DNA of 64,000 nucleotides from Candidatus Bathyarchaeum tardum (lineage in GTDB: Archaea > Thermoproteota > Bathyarchaeia > Bathyarchaeales > Bathyarchaeaceae), in contig JARVGH010000002.1 of NCBI GenBank assembly GCA_029762755.1, forward strand, positions 186,001-250,000. Reading direction: 5' to 3'. Shown piece after piece: positions 9,404 to 17,608 of this stretch. The position numbers and the translations under genes were made by a program. Positions within the stretch are counted from its first letter, which is position 1. Each line of letters begins with the position of its first letter. The notes under the pieces were generated by a model. It ran no database searches, was not told the DNA's origin, and worked only from the letters and a program-made list of their open reading frames with translations.

Positions 9404-10300
9404 TTAGGAATTAATTTGTGATGAAAAAAATCCAAAACACCAAGCCATATGCTTGATTCCACATTGAAAAGGCAATAAAAAAGCAATTTTTTTTCTGTTC
9501 AATCGATATATAGTAAAAGAATGAAATAACCCACCAAGGAAAGCTGCAGGTGGAGACATTTTAAAAATATTTAGTACCCCTCTATTTTTTTGGGCAAATA
9601 AATGTAAATCACGCCCTCGTTGCGAGTATTTGGACCAAAGGGAATTTAATGTTATCCCATATCGTTCATAATCCTGATACGTTACATCAGTTACATACAA
9701 GCTCCAACCAACATCTCTAACACGAAGTTCAGCATCTAAATCTTCCCCGTAGCCTTTGATGTTTTCATCAAAACCACCTGCCTCTCGGATTGCAGTTACA
9801 CGATAAATACAACCACTAGTACCTAAAGATTTAAAGCGTTCAGTTTTTTCATTGTTGAAATCCACCATTTTTGAAGCAGCACGGGAATAAATTTCCAAGG
9901 TGGCAAGCAAATTTCCACCTTCAATCAAGCCACATTTCCCTTTTGCTATTCCGACTTTAGGACTAATATCCATAAATTCTACTTGTTTTCTAACAAAATC
10001 GTTGGACAGTATCATGTCACCGTCAACCCAAACGATATATTCAGTAACGGCTTCATCAACGACTATTTGTCTAGCTTTTCCTAAACCGTTATCATCATAA
10101 AAAATCTTGAATTTTAAATCAGTTTTACTCAAATCATTCTTGATTACATTTACAGTGTTATCTTCACTATAACCGTCTACAATAATTAATTCCATAAGAT
10201 CGTGTGGAAAATCTTGTTCATTAAGACTGCTTAGTGTATCCTTTACGTATTTAGCAAAATTTTTTACACAAATGCCAATAGTCACTCTTGGTTTCAACAT
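9404..10300 (-). CDS. Family 2 glycosyltransferase (tandem copy B)
   Basis: The ATG at 10300 is preferred over one eight codons upstream, because AAAGGTCG lies just before it and the conserved PRVTIGICVKN then starts near the N-terminus, matching copy A. The product is 298 residues with the WVDGDM metal site near residue 95 and a KGYGEDLDAE region typical of family 2 enzymes. It is most similar to the neighbouring copy A and is transcribed in the same direction, so it probably builds the same glycan. The linkage made is unknown. The C-terminal 60 residues are hydrophobic and basic. Confidence 0.87.
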   Translation of the reverse strand: MLKPRVTIGICVKNFAKYVKDTLSSLNEQDFPHDLMELIIVDGYSEDNTVNVIKNDLSKTDLKFKIFYDDNGLGKARQIVVDEAVTEYIVWVDGDMILSNDFVRKQVEFMDISPKVGIAKGKCGLIEGGNLLATLEIYSRAASKMVDFNNEKTERFKSLGTSGCIYRVTAIREAGGFDENIKGYGEDLDAELRVRDVGWSLYVTDVTYQDYERYGITLNSLWSKYSQRGRDLHLFAQKNRGVLNIFKMSPPAAFLGGLFHSFTIYRLNRKKIAFLLPFQCGIKHMAWCFGFFSSQINS

Positions 10301-10335
10301 ATAAATGCGACCTTTCGAATTCAAAAAAGTGTGGC

Positions 10336-11499
10336 CTAAATTAAATTATGTTGTTCAAGCAATTCACGAGTTAATTCTTGTCTTGATTCATCGGCTTTTT
10401 GCCAAATTACAAATCTTCGTTTCAAAATTAACGAAATGAATGCAGCCAACAATATGACATTATTTTGTACAGTTTCAACTAAAAGATTTCTTGTTGTAGG
10501 AACAATTAGGACAAATATTATACCAAATAAAAGAAGCGGGTATTGTAAAATAACGAAAAATGATATTAAAACCAATAAAGAAAAAATTATTGGATTAAAA
10601 ACATGTAGAAATATTTCAGATATTGCTATACGTTTAGGCAATACTAAACTTTTTCTTAATAAATACATCAAGCATTTTGTCCAGATTTGTACCAATTGAC
10701 TGCCTCTACGAATTTTTATGGTAATTTTTCCATTCCAGGTAGTTGGAAAAGCAGTAAAAAAAGTGGCTTCAGGAATAAGGATTGTTCGGGCGTTTTTTTG
10801 AACAACATTTAATGCTGTTCCTGTATCATCACAACCTGTTTCGGAATCAAATTTTTCTAAACAATCCCGTTTATAAGCACTAAAGCCCCCTTCAAAAATT
10901 ATTGTTGAATAAAATTTTGATTCACCAAGTCGGATGCACGACATTAGACTGCGATACAATGCTTCGTTTTTTGTAACCCAAGTACGATTTGGATTTAGTA
11001 TTACTTCTCGTCCGACAATTGCACCTATGGTTGGATCGGCCAAATATTTCAAAGATTTTTCTAGGACGTCATCCAATAAAAAACAATCAGCATCAGAAAC
11101 TGAAATAATTTCCCCAGTTGCATGCTTTAATGCAAAATTTAACGCATTTGATTTCCCTTTACGCTCTGTCTCTTTTATTACTTTGAATTTTACGGAGGGG
11201 TTATTTCTTAAAAATTTTTCAATTTTTTCTAGTGTACTGTCCTGCGAACCACTGTCAACCAAGAGAATTTGGATTAATTCCCGTGGATACTTCAGTTTTT
11301 TCAAGTTTTCTAGTTTAAAATCAATAATTTCTGCTTCATTATAAGTTGGAACCAAAATCGTAACAGTTGGAAAATAATTTTTATCTGTTTTTAAATTCCA
11401 TGGTTGTGAGGATAAATGCCCCATGTAAATACGATATATAACTGGAAAACCAAAAAAAATTGAACCTAAAACAAGCCAAATTATTAATAAATCCGACAT
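10336..11499 (-). CDS. Membrane-bound family 2 glycosyltransferase (cellulose-synthase-like)
   Basis: This 387-residue protein starts with a membrane helix (residues 3-20), then a GT-A domain with TVTILVPTYNEAE near residue 49 and ISVSDADC near residue 133, where the DxD binds the metal. A GGFSAYKRD and CDDTG region follows, and an IRRGSQLVQIW stretch resembles the Q/RxxRW processing motif. Two or three helices follow near residues 305-365. This order is typical of processive or lipid-acceptor glycosyltransferases at the cytoplasmic membrane. Its start lies 35 nt after the DUF362 gene's stop on the same strand, which suggests one transcript. The product polymer is unknown. Confidence 0.87.
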   Translation of the reverse strand: MSDLLIIWLVLGSIFFGFPVIYRIYMGHLSSQPWNLKTDKNYFPTVTILVPTYNEAEIIDFKLENLKKLKYPRELIQILLVDSGSQDSTLEKIEKFLRNNPSVKFKVIKETERKGKSNALNFALKHATGEIISVSDADCFLLDDVLEKSLKYLADPTIGAIVGREVILNPNRTWVTKNEALYRSLMSCIRLGESKFYSTIIFEGGFSAYKRDCLEKFDSETGCDDTGTALNVVQKNARTILIPEATFFTAFPTTWNGKITIKIRRGSQLVQIWTKCLMYLLRKSLVLPKRIAISEIFLHVFNPIIFSLLVLISFFVILQYPLLLFGIIFVLIVPTTRNLLVETVQNNVILLAAFISLILKRRFVIWQKADESRQELTRELLEQHNLI

Positions 11500-11534
11500 G
11501 AGTTATCAGCTAATAAATATTTAAAAAATGGCAA

Positions 11535-12467
11535 TTATGCTTTTAGAAATGGTGGACAAATATCACCACTAAGTTTGAAATATACATCCAATAAGCGTAA
11601 TTGCAAAGCCCAAGATATTTTGTGAACTAGAAAACTGGTTTGAGGAAAGCTTTGCTTTGCAGCCTTCAAGCTTATTCCATCTTCAATTAATTCAATATTG
11701 TTTACATTTCCAACTTTTTCTTTTTCAGCTAATTTTAAGTGACTCACTGAGTGCGGATTAAAACTCATTATTTTTGCAACAACAAAATCAGTTGCTAATG
11801 CATCATCACCTGCTAATATGAATCCTGTTTTTTTAGCATATTTACCATGTACAATTAGACCATCTACAATGCAGATATCAGATTTCACCAATTTGTTTAT
11901 ACCAACAATAGTAGAGTGAAGATTTGGATGATATGAAAACTTTCTTGGCTTAGAAATTGCACCAAACATGTTTTTTAAAGAACAAGTCATCCCAACAAGA
12001 TTGTGTACTTTCATTTTAGGTACATTAATAACAAGATCGGAATCTAGAAGGATTTTGTGAACAGGAAGAACCATTGGTTTTCCATTGACTGTAGTCTCTT
12101 TTTCGACAATTTCTCCATCACAAAGGTTTACTAATTCAACATTTTTATCTTTGCAAAGTTTGTCATACCCAAGTATTTTAAATGCGTGTCTTGTTTTCAT
12201 TGCTGTGGCGTCTGCCTCGGACACAATAATATTAAGGTCTTGACCAAATTTAGCTCTAAGGTAATCAATTATTGCTGAAATAACTCTAGGGTCAGTTGTT
12301 TCTCCAGTTGAATAATCCCAATAGTAGCAGAGATTGGCTTTTATGATTACAGTTTCAAGCTTTTTGGGATATTTGTAATCCAATAGTTCAAAGGCACGGC
12401 TAACAGTGGACTGAATACCCTGATCAGTAAATGATTTTTGCACAGAAGTTAATACAACTTTAGACAC
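11535..12467 (-). CDS. DUF362 domain protein (second copy)
   Basis: A 310-residue DUF362 protein with IKANLCYYWDYS, TTDPR and a central MTCSLKNMFGA block, matching the copy at 4.8-5.7 kb. As in that copy, no ferredoxin-type cysteine cluster is present. The GTG start follows directly on the TGA stop of the upstream Gfo/Idh/MocA gene with no gap, so translation is probably coupled. In the first locus the DUF362 gene comes first; here it comes second. The repeated association suggests that the two proteins act in one step of glycan-sugar modification. That role is inferred, since no DUF362 activity can be named with confidence. Confidence 0.8.
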   Translation of the reverse strand: MSKVVLTSVQKSFTDQGIQSTVSRAFELLDYKYPKKLETVIIKANLCYYWDYSTGETTDPRVISAIIDYLRAKFGQDLNIIVSEADATAMKTRHAFKILGYDKLCKDKNVELVNLCDGEIVEKETTVNGKPMVLPVHKILLDSDLVINVPKMKVHNLVGMTCSLKNMFGAISKPRKFSYHPNLHSTIVGINKLVKSDICIVDGLIVHGKYAKKTGFILAGDDALATDFVVAKIMSFNPHSVSHLKLAEKEKVGNVNNIELIEDGISLKAAKQSFPQTSFLVHKISWALQLRLLDVYFKLSGDICPPFLKA

Positions 12468-13505
12468 TCAAACCAGCCTCTCATTATGTTTGTAGATATC
12501 ATCAATGATCTTCATAACTTCAAGTTCTTCGTTCAACGAAACAGGAAGTTCAGTATCGTTCTGAAGTGCATTACAAAATAGGTCCAAAATACAATAAAAT
12601 GAATGATAATAATAGGTATACCACAAATATTTCAAGGGTTTTCCAGTAATTCTTCTTAGAAAATTACCTGCACCTGCTTTGACGGCGTGAACATGAAGAC
12701 TTTTAGGTGCAAAAGTATCGGTGGATTTGTATCCGACAGTTCCATGTAGGTTTACTCGAAAATTGAAATTAGGAAATATTGTCTTTGAGAACCATCCAAC
12801 ATTTACACAACAGTTGACATTTGACTTTCCGGAATTAAGTACAACCATTGCTCCATCTTCCACGGGTAATTGAAATCGGTGACCTAACTTGCAATATTCA
12901 AGTTTTAGGTCTCCAAACATCCAATTGAGAAGATCAATCAAATGGTAACCAAGATCAAGTAAAGCTCCACCTCCGGCTTGTTCTTTACTTAACCACCATT
13001 CAGGAACAGGTGAAGGAACACGACCGTGACCTAAAGGTCCATTAATTACCAGATCAGCGGTGGCATAAACTACATCACCAATTCGACCCTCATCAAGCAT
13101 GCTCTTTAATTTTTGAACACTATCATAGTATCTGTAGTTTACTCCAGTCATCATCCTAACATTTTCTTTACGAACTTTTGCATCAATCCGTTGTGCTTCA
13201 GCTAAACTTCGAGCAAGAGGCTTATCAACAAACAAATCGACCCCCCTTTCTGCAGCTTGAGAAATGCAATCCTCACGCAGAAAATTTGGCAAAGAAATTA
13301 TCACGGCATCTAAGTCTTCCGACGATAGCAAACGCGCGTAATCATCATATGTTTTTACATTATAACTTTCTGCCATCTTTCTATTTTTTTTAAGTTTATC
13401 TGCTACAGCAACCATTTCGACATTTTTTAGGTGTAGAGAATTTAAAAAATGGAGTTGCCCCATTTTACCCATACCAATTAATCCAAGTTTAAGCAAAAAT
13501 TTCAC
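12468..13505 (-). CDS. Gfo/Idh/MocA-family oxidoreductase
   Basis: The 345-residue protein has the Rossmann motif GMGKMG at residues 11-16, a DKP in place of the usual EKP at 94-96 (the lysine is kept), and DLGYH at 184-188 in the C-terminal domain. It is the closest relative in the window of the oxidoreductase at 3.8-4.7 kb: both have a PEWW stretch about 10 residues before a GGGAL-D segment. It probably works on a nucleotide sugar or inositol with NAD(P). It is directly followed by a DUF362 gene without a gap. The start ATG is the first of the frame; internal alternatives cannot be excluded. Confidence 0.86.
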   Translation of the reverse strand: MKFLLKLGLIGMGKMGQLHFLNSLHLKNVEMVAVADKLKKNRKMAESYNVKTYDDYARLLSSEDLDAVIISLPNFLREDCISQAAERGVDLFVDKPLARSLAEAQRIDAKVRKENVRMMTGVNYRYYDSVQKLKSMLDEGRIGDVVYATADLVINGPLGHGRVPSPVPEWWLSKEQAGGGALLDLGYHLIDLLNWMFGDLKLEYCKLGHRFQLPVEDGAMVVLNSGKSNVNCCVNVGWFSKTIFPNFNFRVNLHGTVGYKSTDTFAPKSLHVHAVKAGAGNFLRRITGKPLKYLWYTYYYHSFYCILDLFCNALQNDTELPVSLNEELEVMKIIDDIYKHNERLV

Positions 13506-13540
13506 CTAATGCTAGAATTTTTAAGATTTAAAATCAATTG

Positions 13541-14149
13541 TTAAACAACAAAATTTGATGAAGTCATGTTCAAATGCAAATAGACATTTTGATTAGTGTA
13601 AGCAAAAGTATTTGAGGTAACATTGTAAGTCCAAAGTTCAAAAAGCAATATAGAATAGAATCCATTTCGGTTTGAATCCCAATTCGAATCATAGTTAACT
13701 GGAATTGTGATATCATTAATTCGAACATTTTCAATTCGAGTGACATTAAGCTGAATTAGTTCAAAGTCTAGAGCAAAAGCCAAGTAGGTTCCCCAATCAT
13801 CTTCATCCGAAAGAATGAATTTAAACTCTTCAATTACAGGTAATGAGCTGGGTTCAGCAGTACTCGAATTTGGAAGTTGATTAACGGTGTTACATAGTTT
13901 AACACGTAATGAATACTCTGTAACCAGATGTAGTTGATTGCGTACGCCTAAATATATAACATAATTTTGATTCGAAGTAATGTTATGTGGATAATTTTCT
14001 GCTGTACGTTCTGGACCTAATAACCAGAGTTCAGAAAATGGATCGTTATTTGTAGTTAATAGATTGCTTAAAAGTGGCGCAATTAACCAAACTAGGGTTA
14101 CGCTAATTATTAAAATTGAAACTATTAGAATTTTTGATTTAGAAACCAT
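13541..14149 (-). CDS. Membrane-anchored DUF1616-like extracytoplasmic protein
   Basis: A 202-residue protein with one N-terminal membrane helix (residues 7-29) followed by an exported beta-rich domain. The domain opens with FSELWLLGPE and an AENYP stretch, then an N-QNYVIYLGVRN segment. This arrangement is seen in the soluble C-terminal domain of DUF1616 membrane proteins. Several N-x-S/T sequons suggest surface glycosylation. It follows the small winged-helix gene by 12 nt and may be co-transcribed with it. Its function is unknown; proximity suggests it belongs to the surface-glycan locus. Confidence 0.6.
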   Translation of the reverse strand: MVSKSKILIVSILIISVTLVWLIAPLLSNLLTTNNDPFSELWLLGPERTAENYPHNITSNQNYVIYLGVRNQLHLVTEYSLRVKLCNTVNQLPNSSTAEPSSLPVIEEFKFILSDEDDWGTYLAFALDFELIQLNVTRIENVRINDITIPVNYDSNWDSNRNGFYSILLFELWTYNVTSNTFAYTNQNVYLHLNMTSSNFVV

Positions 14150-14161
14150 TTATGTTAACTC

Positions 14162-14536
14162 CTATTTTGCCTCTTGTTTGACAACTTTTAGTAAAGGGGA
14201 ATCGTTACCAGTTGATAATTCAGTGTTAGGGCACATTTTTTCTAATGACTTCCTTTGATGTTCAATGTAGTTTAATTGCTGTGTAACATTTGCTTGGGAT
14301 TTGGCATATTCATTAAACTTTGTTAAAAATTTTTTCCCTTTGGGAGTAATTTCGTAACAATTCTTTTTTCCACAAATAATTAATCCAGATTCAGTTACGT
14401 CATTTAAGTATTGAACTAGTAGACTGTAACTTAAGTAAGCTTGGTACATTATTTGAGTTTTCTTTGCCCCGTTGTTAGAATCAACTACAGAAAGAATTTT
14501 TGCTACTATTCTTAAACGGCTTCTATGTTTACCCAT
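14162..14536 (-). CDS. Small winged-helix regulator (HTH_45-like)
   Basis: I start this gene at the internal ATG giving MGKHRSRL, because the extra 37 residues of the longest open frame are hydrophobic and unlike the family. The resulting 124-residue protein is a compact archaeal winged helix: a first helix RIVAKILSVV, a segment KTQIMYQAYLSYSLLVQYL forming the helix-turn-helix, and a wing ending in YEITPKGKKFL. A basic C-terminal helix of about 40 residues follows. Proteins of this type act as local DNA-binding regulators. It precedes the DUF1616-like gene by 12 nt on the same strand. Its target is unknown. Confidence 0.72.
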   Translation of the reverse strand: MGKHRSRLRIVAKILSVVDSNNGAKKTQIMYQAYLSYSLLVQYLNDVTESGLIICGKKNCYEITPKGKKFLTKFNEYAKSQANVTQQLNYIEHQRKSLEKMCPNTELSTGNDSPLLKVVKQEAK

Positions 14537-14768
14537 TTTGGCACACAAACTCACAAAATTAATTAATAAAAAAATAACCAAGAATTCAAAACAGGAAAGA
14601 TGTTGTATCCTCGGAAATCTCTCCTGATTGGAGCAGACAAGGATCACATTTCACTGGTTTTTACGTTAAATTGAATAATTCGGAGTAAATATATAAACAA
14701 TCAGGAAACCATTTTATAGAGCAAAAAAATAGAAGATAATTCTATAAAAACTAACTCAAAAAATAGGG

Positions 14769-16100
14769 TTATAACAGTTTTCCAGGATGAACTTTCGTAA
14801 CTATTTGTCTGTCATCCATAACTAAAATTCCATTTACAAAAGTTTTTGTAGGCTTGCCTTTAACTTGGAGATCATCAAAAGGAGAATATTTTGCTTTTGA
14901 AAAAAACAAAGAAGAATCAATTTTATGTTTCATTTTCATGTCGACTACTACAAGGTCCGCCCAATTTCCTTCCTTTATGTTACCCCGGTTAGACAATCGA
15001 AATATTACTGCAGGCCGTTGAGCTGTACATCTAACAAGTTCAGCAAAAGACAGTTGTCCTTGGTTTATCCTATTTAATAAAAGCAACAAAGTAGTCTCTA
15101 GTCCAGGTACACCAGGTGGAACTTGCCATATCGAATCTGCTTTTTTTTCAGTAAAAGCATGAGGGGCATGATCCGAAGCAATTATATCAACTAAACCATG
15201 CTTAACAGCAGTCTGTAAGCTTGCTACATCCTTTTGTTGTCGCAAAGGAGGATCCGTGAGGGCAAGACTGCCAAAAACAGCATATTGTTCATCAGAAAGA
15301 AACAAATTATGAGGAGTGACTTCACAAGTTACGGGCAATCCTGCTTTCTTTGCGTCCAGAATTGCATCAAGACCTAACCTGGAACTTACATGACAAAAAT
15401 GAACAGAGATATCAAATCTTTTTATTATCGAAACAATGCGTCGTATTGATTTCGCTTCAGCCAATGGAGAATGGGATTTAACATAAGACATCAAATTCGA
15501 TTGCCCTGAAACTTCAAATTCCTTTTTTTTGGTTTGAATTATTTCACGATCTTCTGCATGAATTAAAATTAGAGCACTGTTTTCTGAAGCTACCTGAAAA
15601 GCATTAACTAACGACTGATCATCATCAACGTTAACGCCTCCTATTTTTCCAGCTAAATAGACTTTGAAGCCTTTGCCCCCCATTTCAACAATTTTCGGTA
15701 TTTCATTAATGTCTTTAGGAAAAGCTGAATTGAAACCAACGTTTACTAGTAATTGGTTTTCTGCTAATTTCATTCGCTGTTTAAGGGAAAAAGAATCCAT
15801 TGTAACAGGGTTGTTGTTAGGCATATCGATTACAGAAGTTACACCTCCAGCGGCTGCAGCAGCAGTCCCAGTTTTGAAGGTTTCTTTATATGCCAATTGT
15901 TGATCACGCAAATGGACGTGACCATCAATTAATCCGGGAAGAATTATGTTGCCGTTCAGATTGATTCTTGTTGACCCATTAGGAAGGTTCAAATCTTTAG
16001 CAATTTTGACAATTTTTCCGCCATCAATTCCGATTCCTGCTTCGATTAGTTCCCCACCAAAATAAAGTTTGCAATTGTAAAGCACAGTGTCGATTGTCAC
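14769..16100 (-). CDS. pyrC: Dihydroorotase
   Basis: This 443-residue amidohydrolase interconverts carbamoyl-aspartate and dihydroorotate in pyrimidine synthesis. The metal site motif DGHVHLRD has its histidines at 61 and 63. A KVYLAGK segment supplies the candidate carboxylated lysine, and HAED, FCHVSS and ASDHAPHA provide later ligands and the catalytic aspartate. The length fits class I dihydroorotases. The start is GTG. It is not next to other pyr genes here. A related cyclic amidohydrolase such as allantoinase or hydantoinase is possible, but the DHAPH-type motif and length favour dihydroorotase. Confidence 0.85.
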   Translation of the reverse strand: MTIDTVLYNCKLYFGGELIEAGIGIDGGKIVKIAKDLNLPNGSTRINLNGNIILPGLIDGHVHLRDQQLAYKETFKTGTAAAAAGGVTSVIDMPNNNPVTMDSFSLKQRMKLAENQLLVNVGFNSAFPKDINEIPKIVEMGGKGFKVYLAGKIGGVNVDDDQSLVNAFQVASENSALILIHAEDREIIQTKKKEFEVSGQSNLMSYVKSHSPLAEAKSIRRIVSIIKRFDISVHFCHVSSRLGLDAILDAKKAGLPVTCEVTPHNLFLSDEQYAVFGSLALTDPPLRQQKDVASLQTAVKHGLVDIIASDHAPHAFTEKKADSIWQVPPGVPGLETTLLLLLNRINQGQLSFAELVRCTAQRPAVIFRLSNRGNIKEGNWADLVVVDMKMKHKIDSSLFFSKAKYSPFDDLQVKGKPTKTFVNGILVMDDRQIVTKVHPGKLL

Positions 16101-16248
16101 GATTAAACCTTCAAAGAATTATCGATTACAGATGTTATAAGCATACAGGCAAATCAAATAATAAAAAAAATAAAACAAAGCTCGGACGCTTATACATCCG
16201 TTTTACTGAAGATCCATTTAGGAATAACCCGAACAAACTTACAAATCT

Positions 16249-16821
16249 TTAGAGATCCATTTGGCAGTCTTCACAAAGATAGGTTCCATCAATTTCATCC
16301 AAGTTTTCTGACCAGCTTCCACATTGTTCACAGTATCCTGCTGAAGGATTTGATTCCGAATCGTTTTCATCCAACTCCACATCTCGTTCTATTCGAGCTT
16401 TTTCTTGCATATTTTCTAAAAGTTCAGGAGTTATTGCCAAAATATCTCTGCTTGAAATGATTCCCACTAGATTTCCTTTGTAGACTACACCCATTCTTCG
16501 GATGTCAAGTTTACTCATTCGACGAGCAGTTTCAGTTAGTTTTTCCTCAGGGTCTACTGTGATTAGGGGTGTTGACATGACTTCTTTAGCAGTTAATTTG
16601 CTAGGTTTAAGGTTTTTAGCTAAAACCCGTGTTACCAGATCACGTTCAGTTATTATCCCGAGAGCGTTTCCATCCTTGCTTGTTACTATAATACAGCCTA
16701 AACGGTCACTGCTCATTAGTTGTGCTGTTTTGTCCACAGTAGTATCTTCAGGAGTTGTTACTGCAGGGCTGCTCATTACATCTTTGACTAACATTCTTGG
16801 TCTTAATCCTATTTCAGCCAT
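16249..16821 (-). CDS. CBS-domain pair with C-terminal zinc ribbon
   Basis: A 190-residue protein with two CBS domains, residues 10-65 and 73-130, each with the ITERDLV or ISSRDIL type ending that binds adenine nucleotides in this family. After an acidic linker, a zinc ribbon is formed by cysteines 164, 167, 183 and 186. CBS pairs sense ATP, AMP or SAM and regulate a partner enzyme or a promoter. The zinc ribbon suggests nucleic-acid or protein contact. It stands alone between dihydroorotase and an intergenic region, so no partner can be named. Confidence 0.85.
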   Translation of the reverse strand: MAEIGLRPRMLVKDVMSSPAVTTPEDTTVDKTAQLMSSDRLGCIIVTSKDGNALGIITERDLVTRVLAKNLKPSKLTAKEVMSTPLITVDPEEKLTETARRMSKLDIRRMGVVYKGNLVGIISSRDILAITPELLENMQEKARIERDVELDENDSESNPSAGYCEQCGSWSENLDEIDGTYLCEDCQMDL

Positions 16822-17168
16822 GGCTTTACACCAACATCATTATGACATGAATTGAAAGAACTATTAAATTGTTCCTGAGCCCAACGCTCAAGTTCTTTCT
16901 AAAACTCCGTTTTATTACAACATTTTTAAAGGTTTTCATGAGAAAAACAAAAAAGGGAACAGATTGAACTAAAAAGTTGCTCCAATGATTTTCCCTAGTT
17001 TTTACAAGTTTTTTCTAATTCAGCAAATGTTGCTGATTATCATTTCCATTTATTTCTTTTCTGCGATCTATTGTTTGTTTTCACCAATTAAATCTAATTC
17101 ATACTGACGACAAGGATACAGTAAAACTATTAAAGGCCATCAAACATTTTCGCCTTTGTGACGGTAAA
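16822..17168. other. Intergenic region, nothing assigned
   Basis: This 347-bp AT-rich gap lies between the divergent CBS protein and a small ribbon-helix-helix gene. I see no coding frame and no clear hairpin. It should hold the promoters of both neighbours. Confidence 0.3.
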
Positions 17169-17348
17169 ATGCCAGTAAAAGGATACGACTCTGTTAATCT
17201 TCCTTCAGGACTTTATTTAAAAGTAAAAAATTTAGTTAAAACCCGAACCGACCTAGGCTACAGAAGCGTGACAGAATTTGTTGCCGAATCAGTTAGAAAA
17301 AGAACAGAAGAAATCGAAAAAATAAACGCAACAAAACCACAAACATAA
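17169..17348 (+). CDS. Small ribbon-helix-helix-like protein
   Basis: A 59-residue frame begins MPVKGYDSVNL and ends in a stop. The pattern is a short N-terminal strand (YDSVNLP), a first helix (GLYLKVKNLVKTR), a turn with GYRSVTEFVAE and a basic C-terminal helix. This is typical of MetJ/Arc-type DNA-binding proteins, which act as dimers. The GYRSVTEFVAESVR stretch closely matches the second helix of CopG-like proteins. Such proteins regulate nearby promoters or act as antitoxins, but no toxin partner is adjacent. There is no strong Shine-Dalgarno sequence, so translation may be leaderless. Confidence 0.68.
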   Translation: MPVKGYDSVNLPSGLYLKVKNLVKTRTDLGYRSVTEFVAESVRKRTEEIEKINATKPQT

Positions 17349-17396
17349 TAAAAGTTGCATCTAATTATGTATTCCACTAAATAGTTGAGCAAAAAT

Positions 17397-17520
17397 TGGC
17401 GGGATAAGCGCATTTTTTCGCTTTCTCTAGCTCGCGCACCTCATTTATTTGATGGTGAAAGATCTTAAGACCGCCACAAAAACAAGAATCTATATTCACC
17501 CTGCTGCTAACGCGGCAGGT
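17397..17520. other. Short region with several complementary arms
   Basis: A TGGCGG arm at 17397-17402 can pair with CCGCCA at 17471-17476. An AAGCG/CGCTT hairpin lies inside it, and a CCTGC/GCAGG hairpin lies just downstream (17500-17519). The GC-richer arms stand out from AT-rich flanks. A 43-codon frame also covers part of it but has no support as a protein. It may be a small structured RNA or a 5' leader of the MFS gene that follows. Confidence 0.3.
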
Positions 17521-17608
17521 ATACGGTTATGTTTTTATAAAAAAGACAATTATTTGTTCCATATTAAAAGCAAAAAATTGTATTAACCTTTTAAAGTTAA
17601 AAGATTTA

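Noticed and set aside
17169-17348. Toxin-antitoxin system
   Set aside because: The ribbon-helix-helix protein could be an antitoxin, but no toxin-like gene is adjacent on either side.
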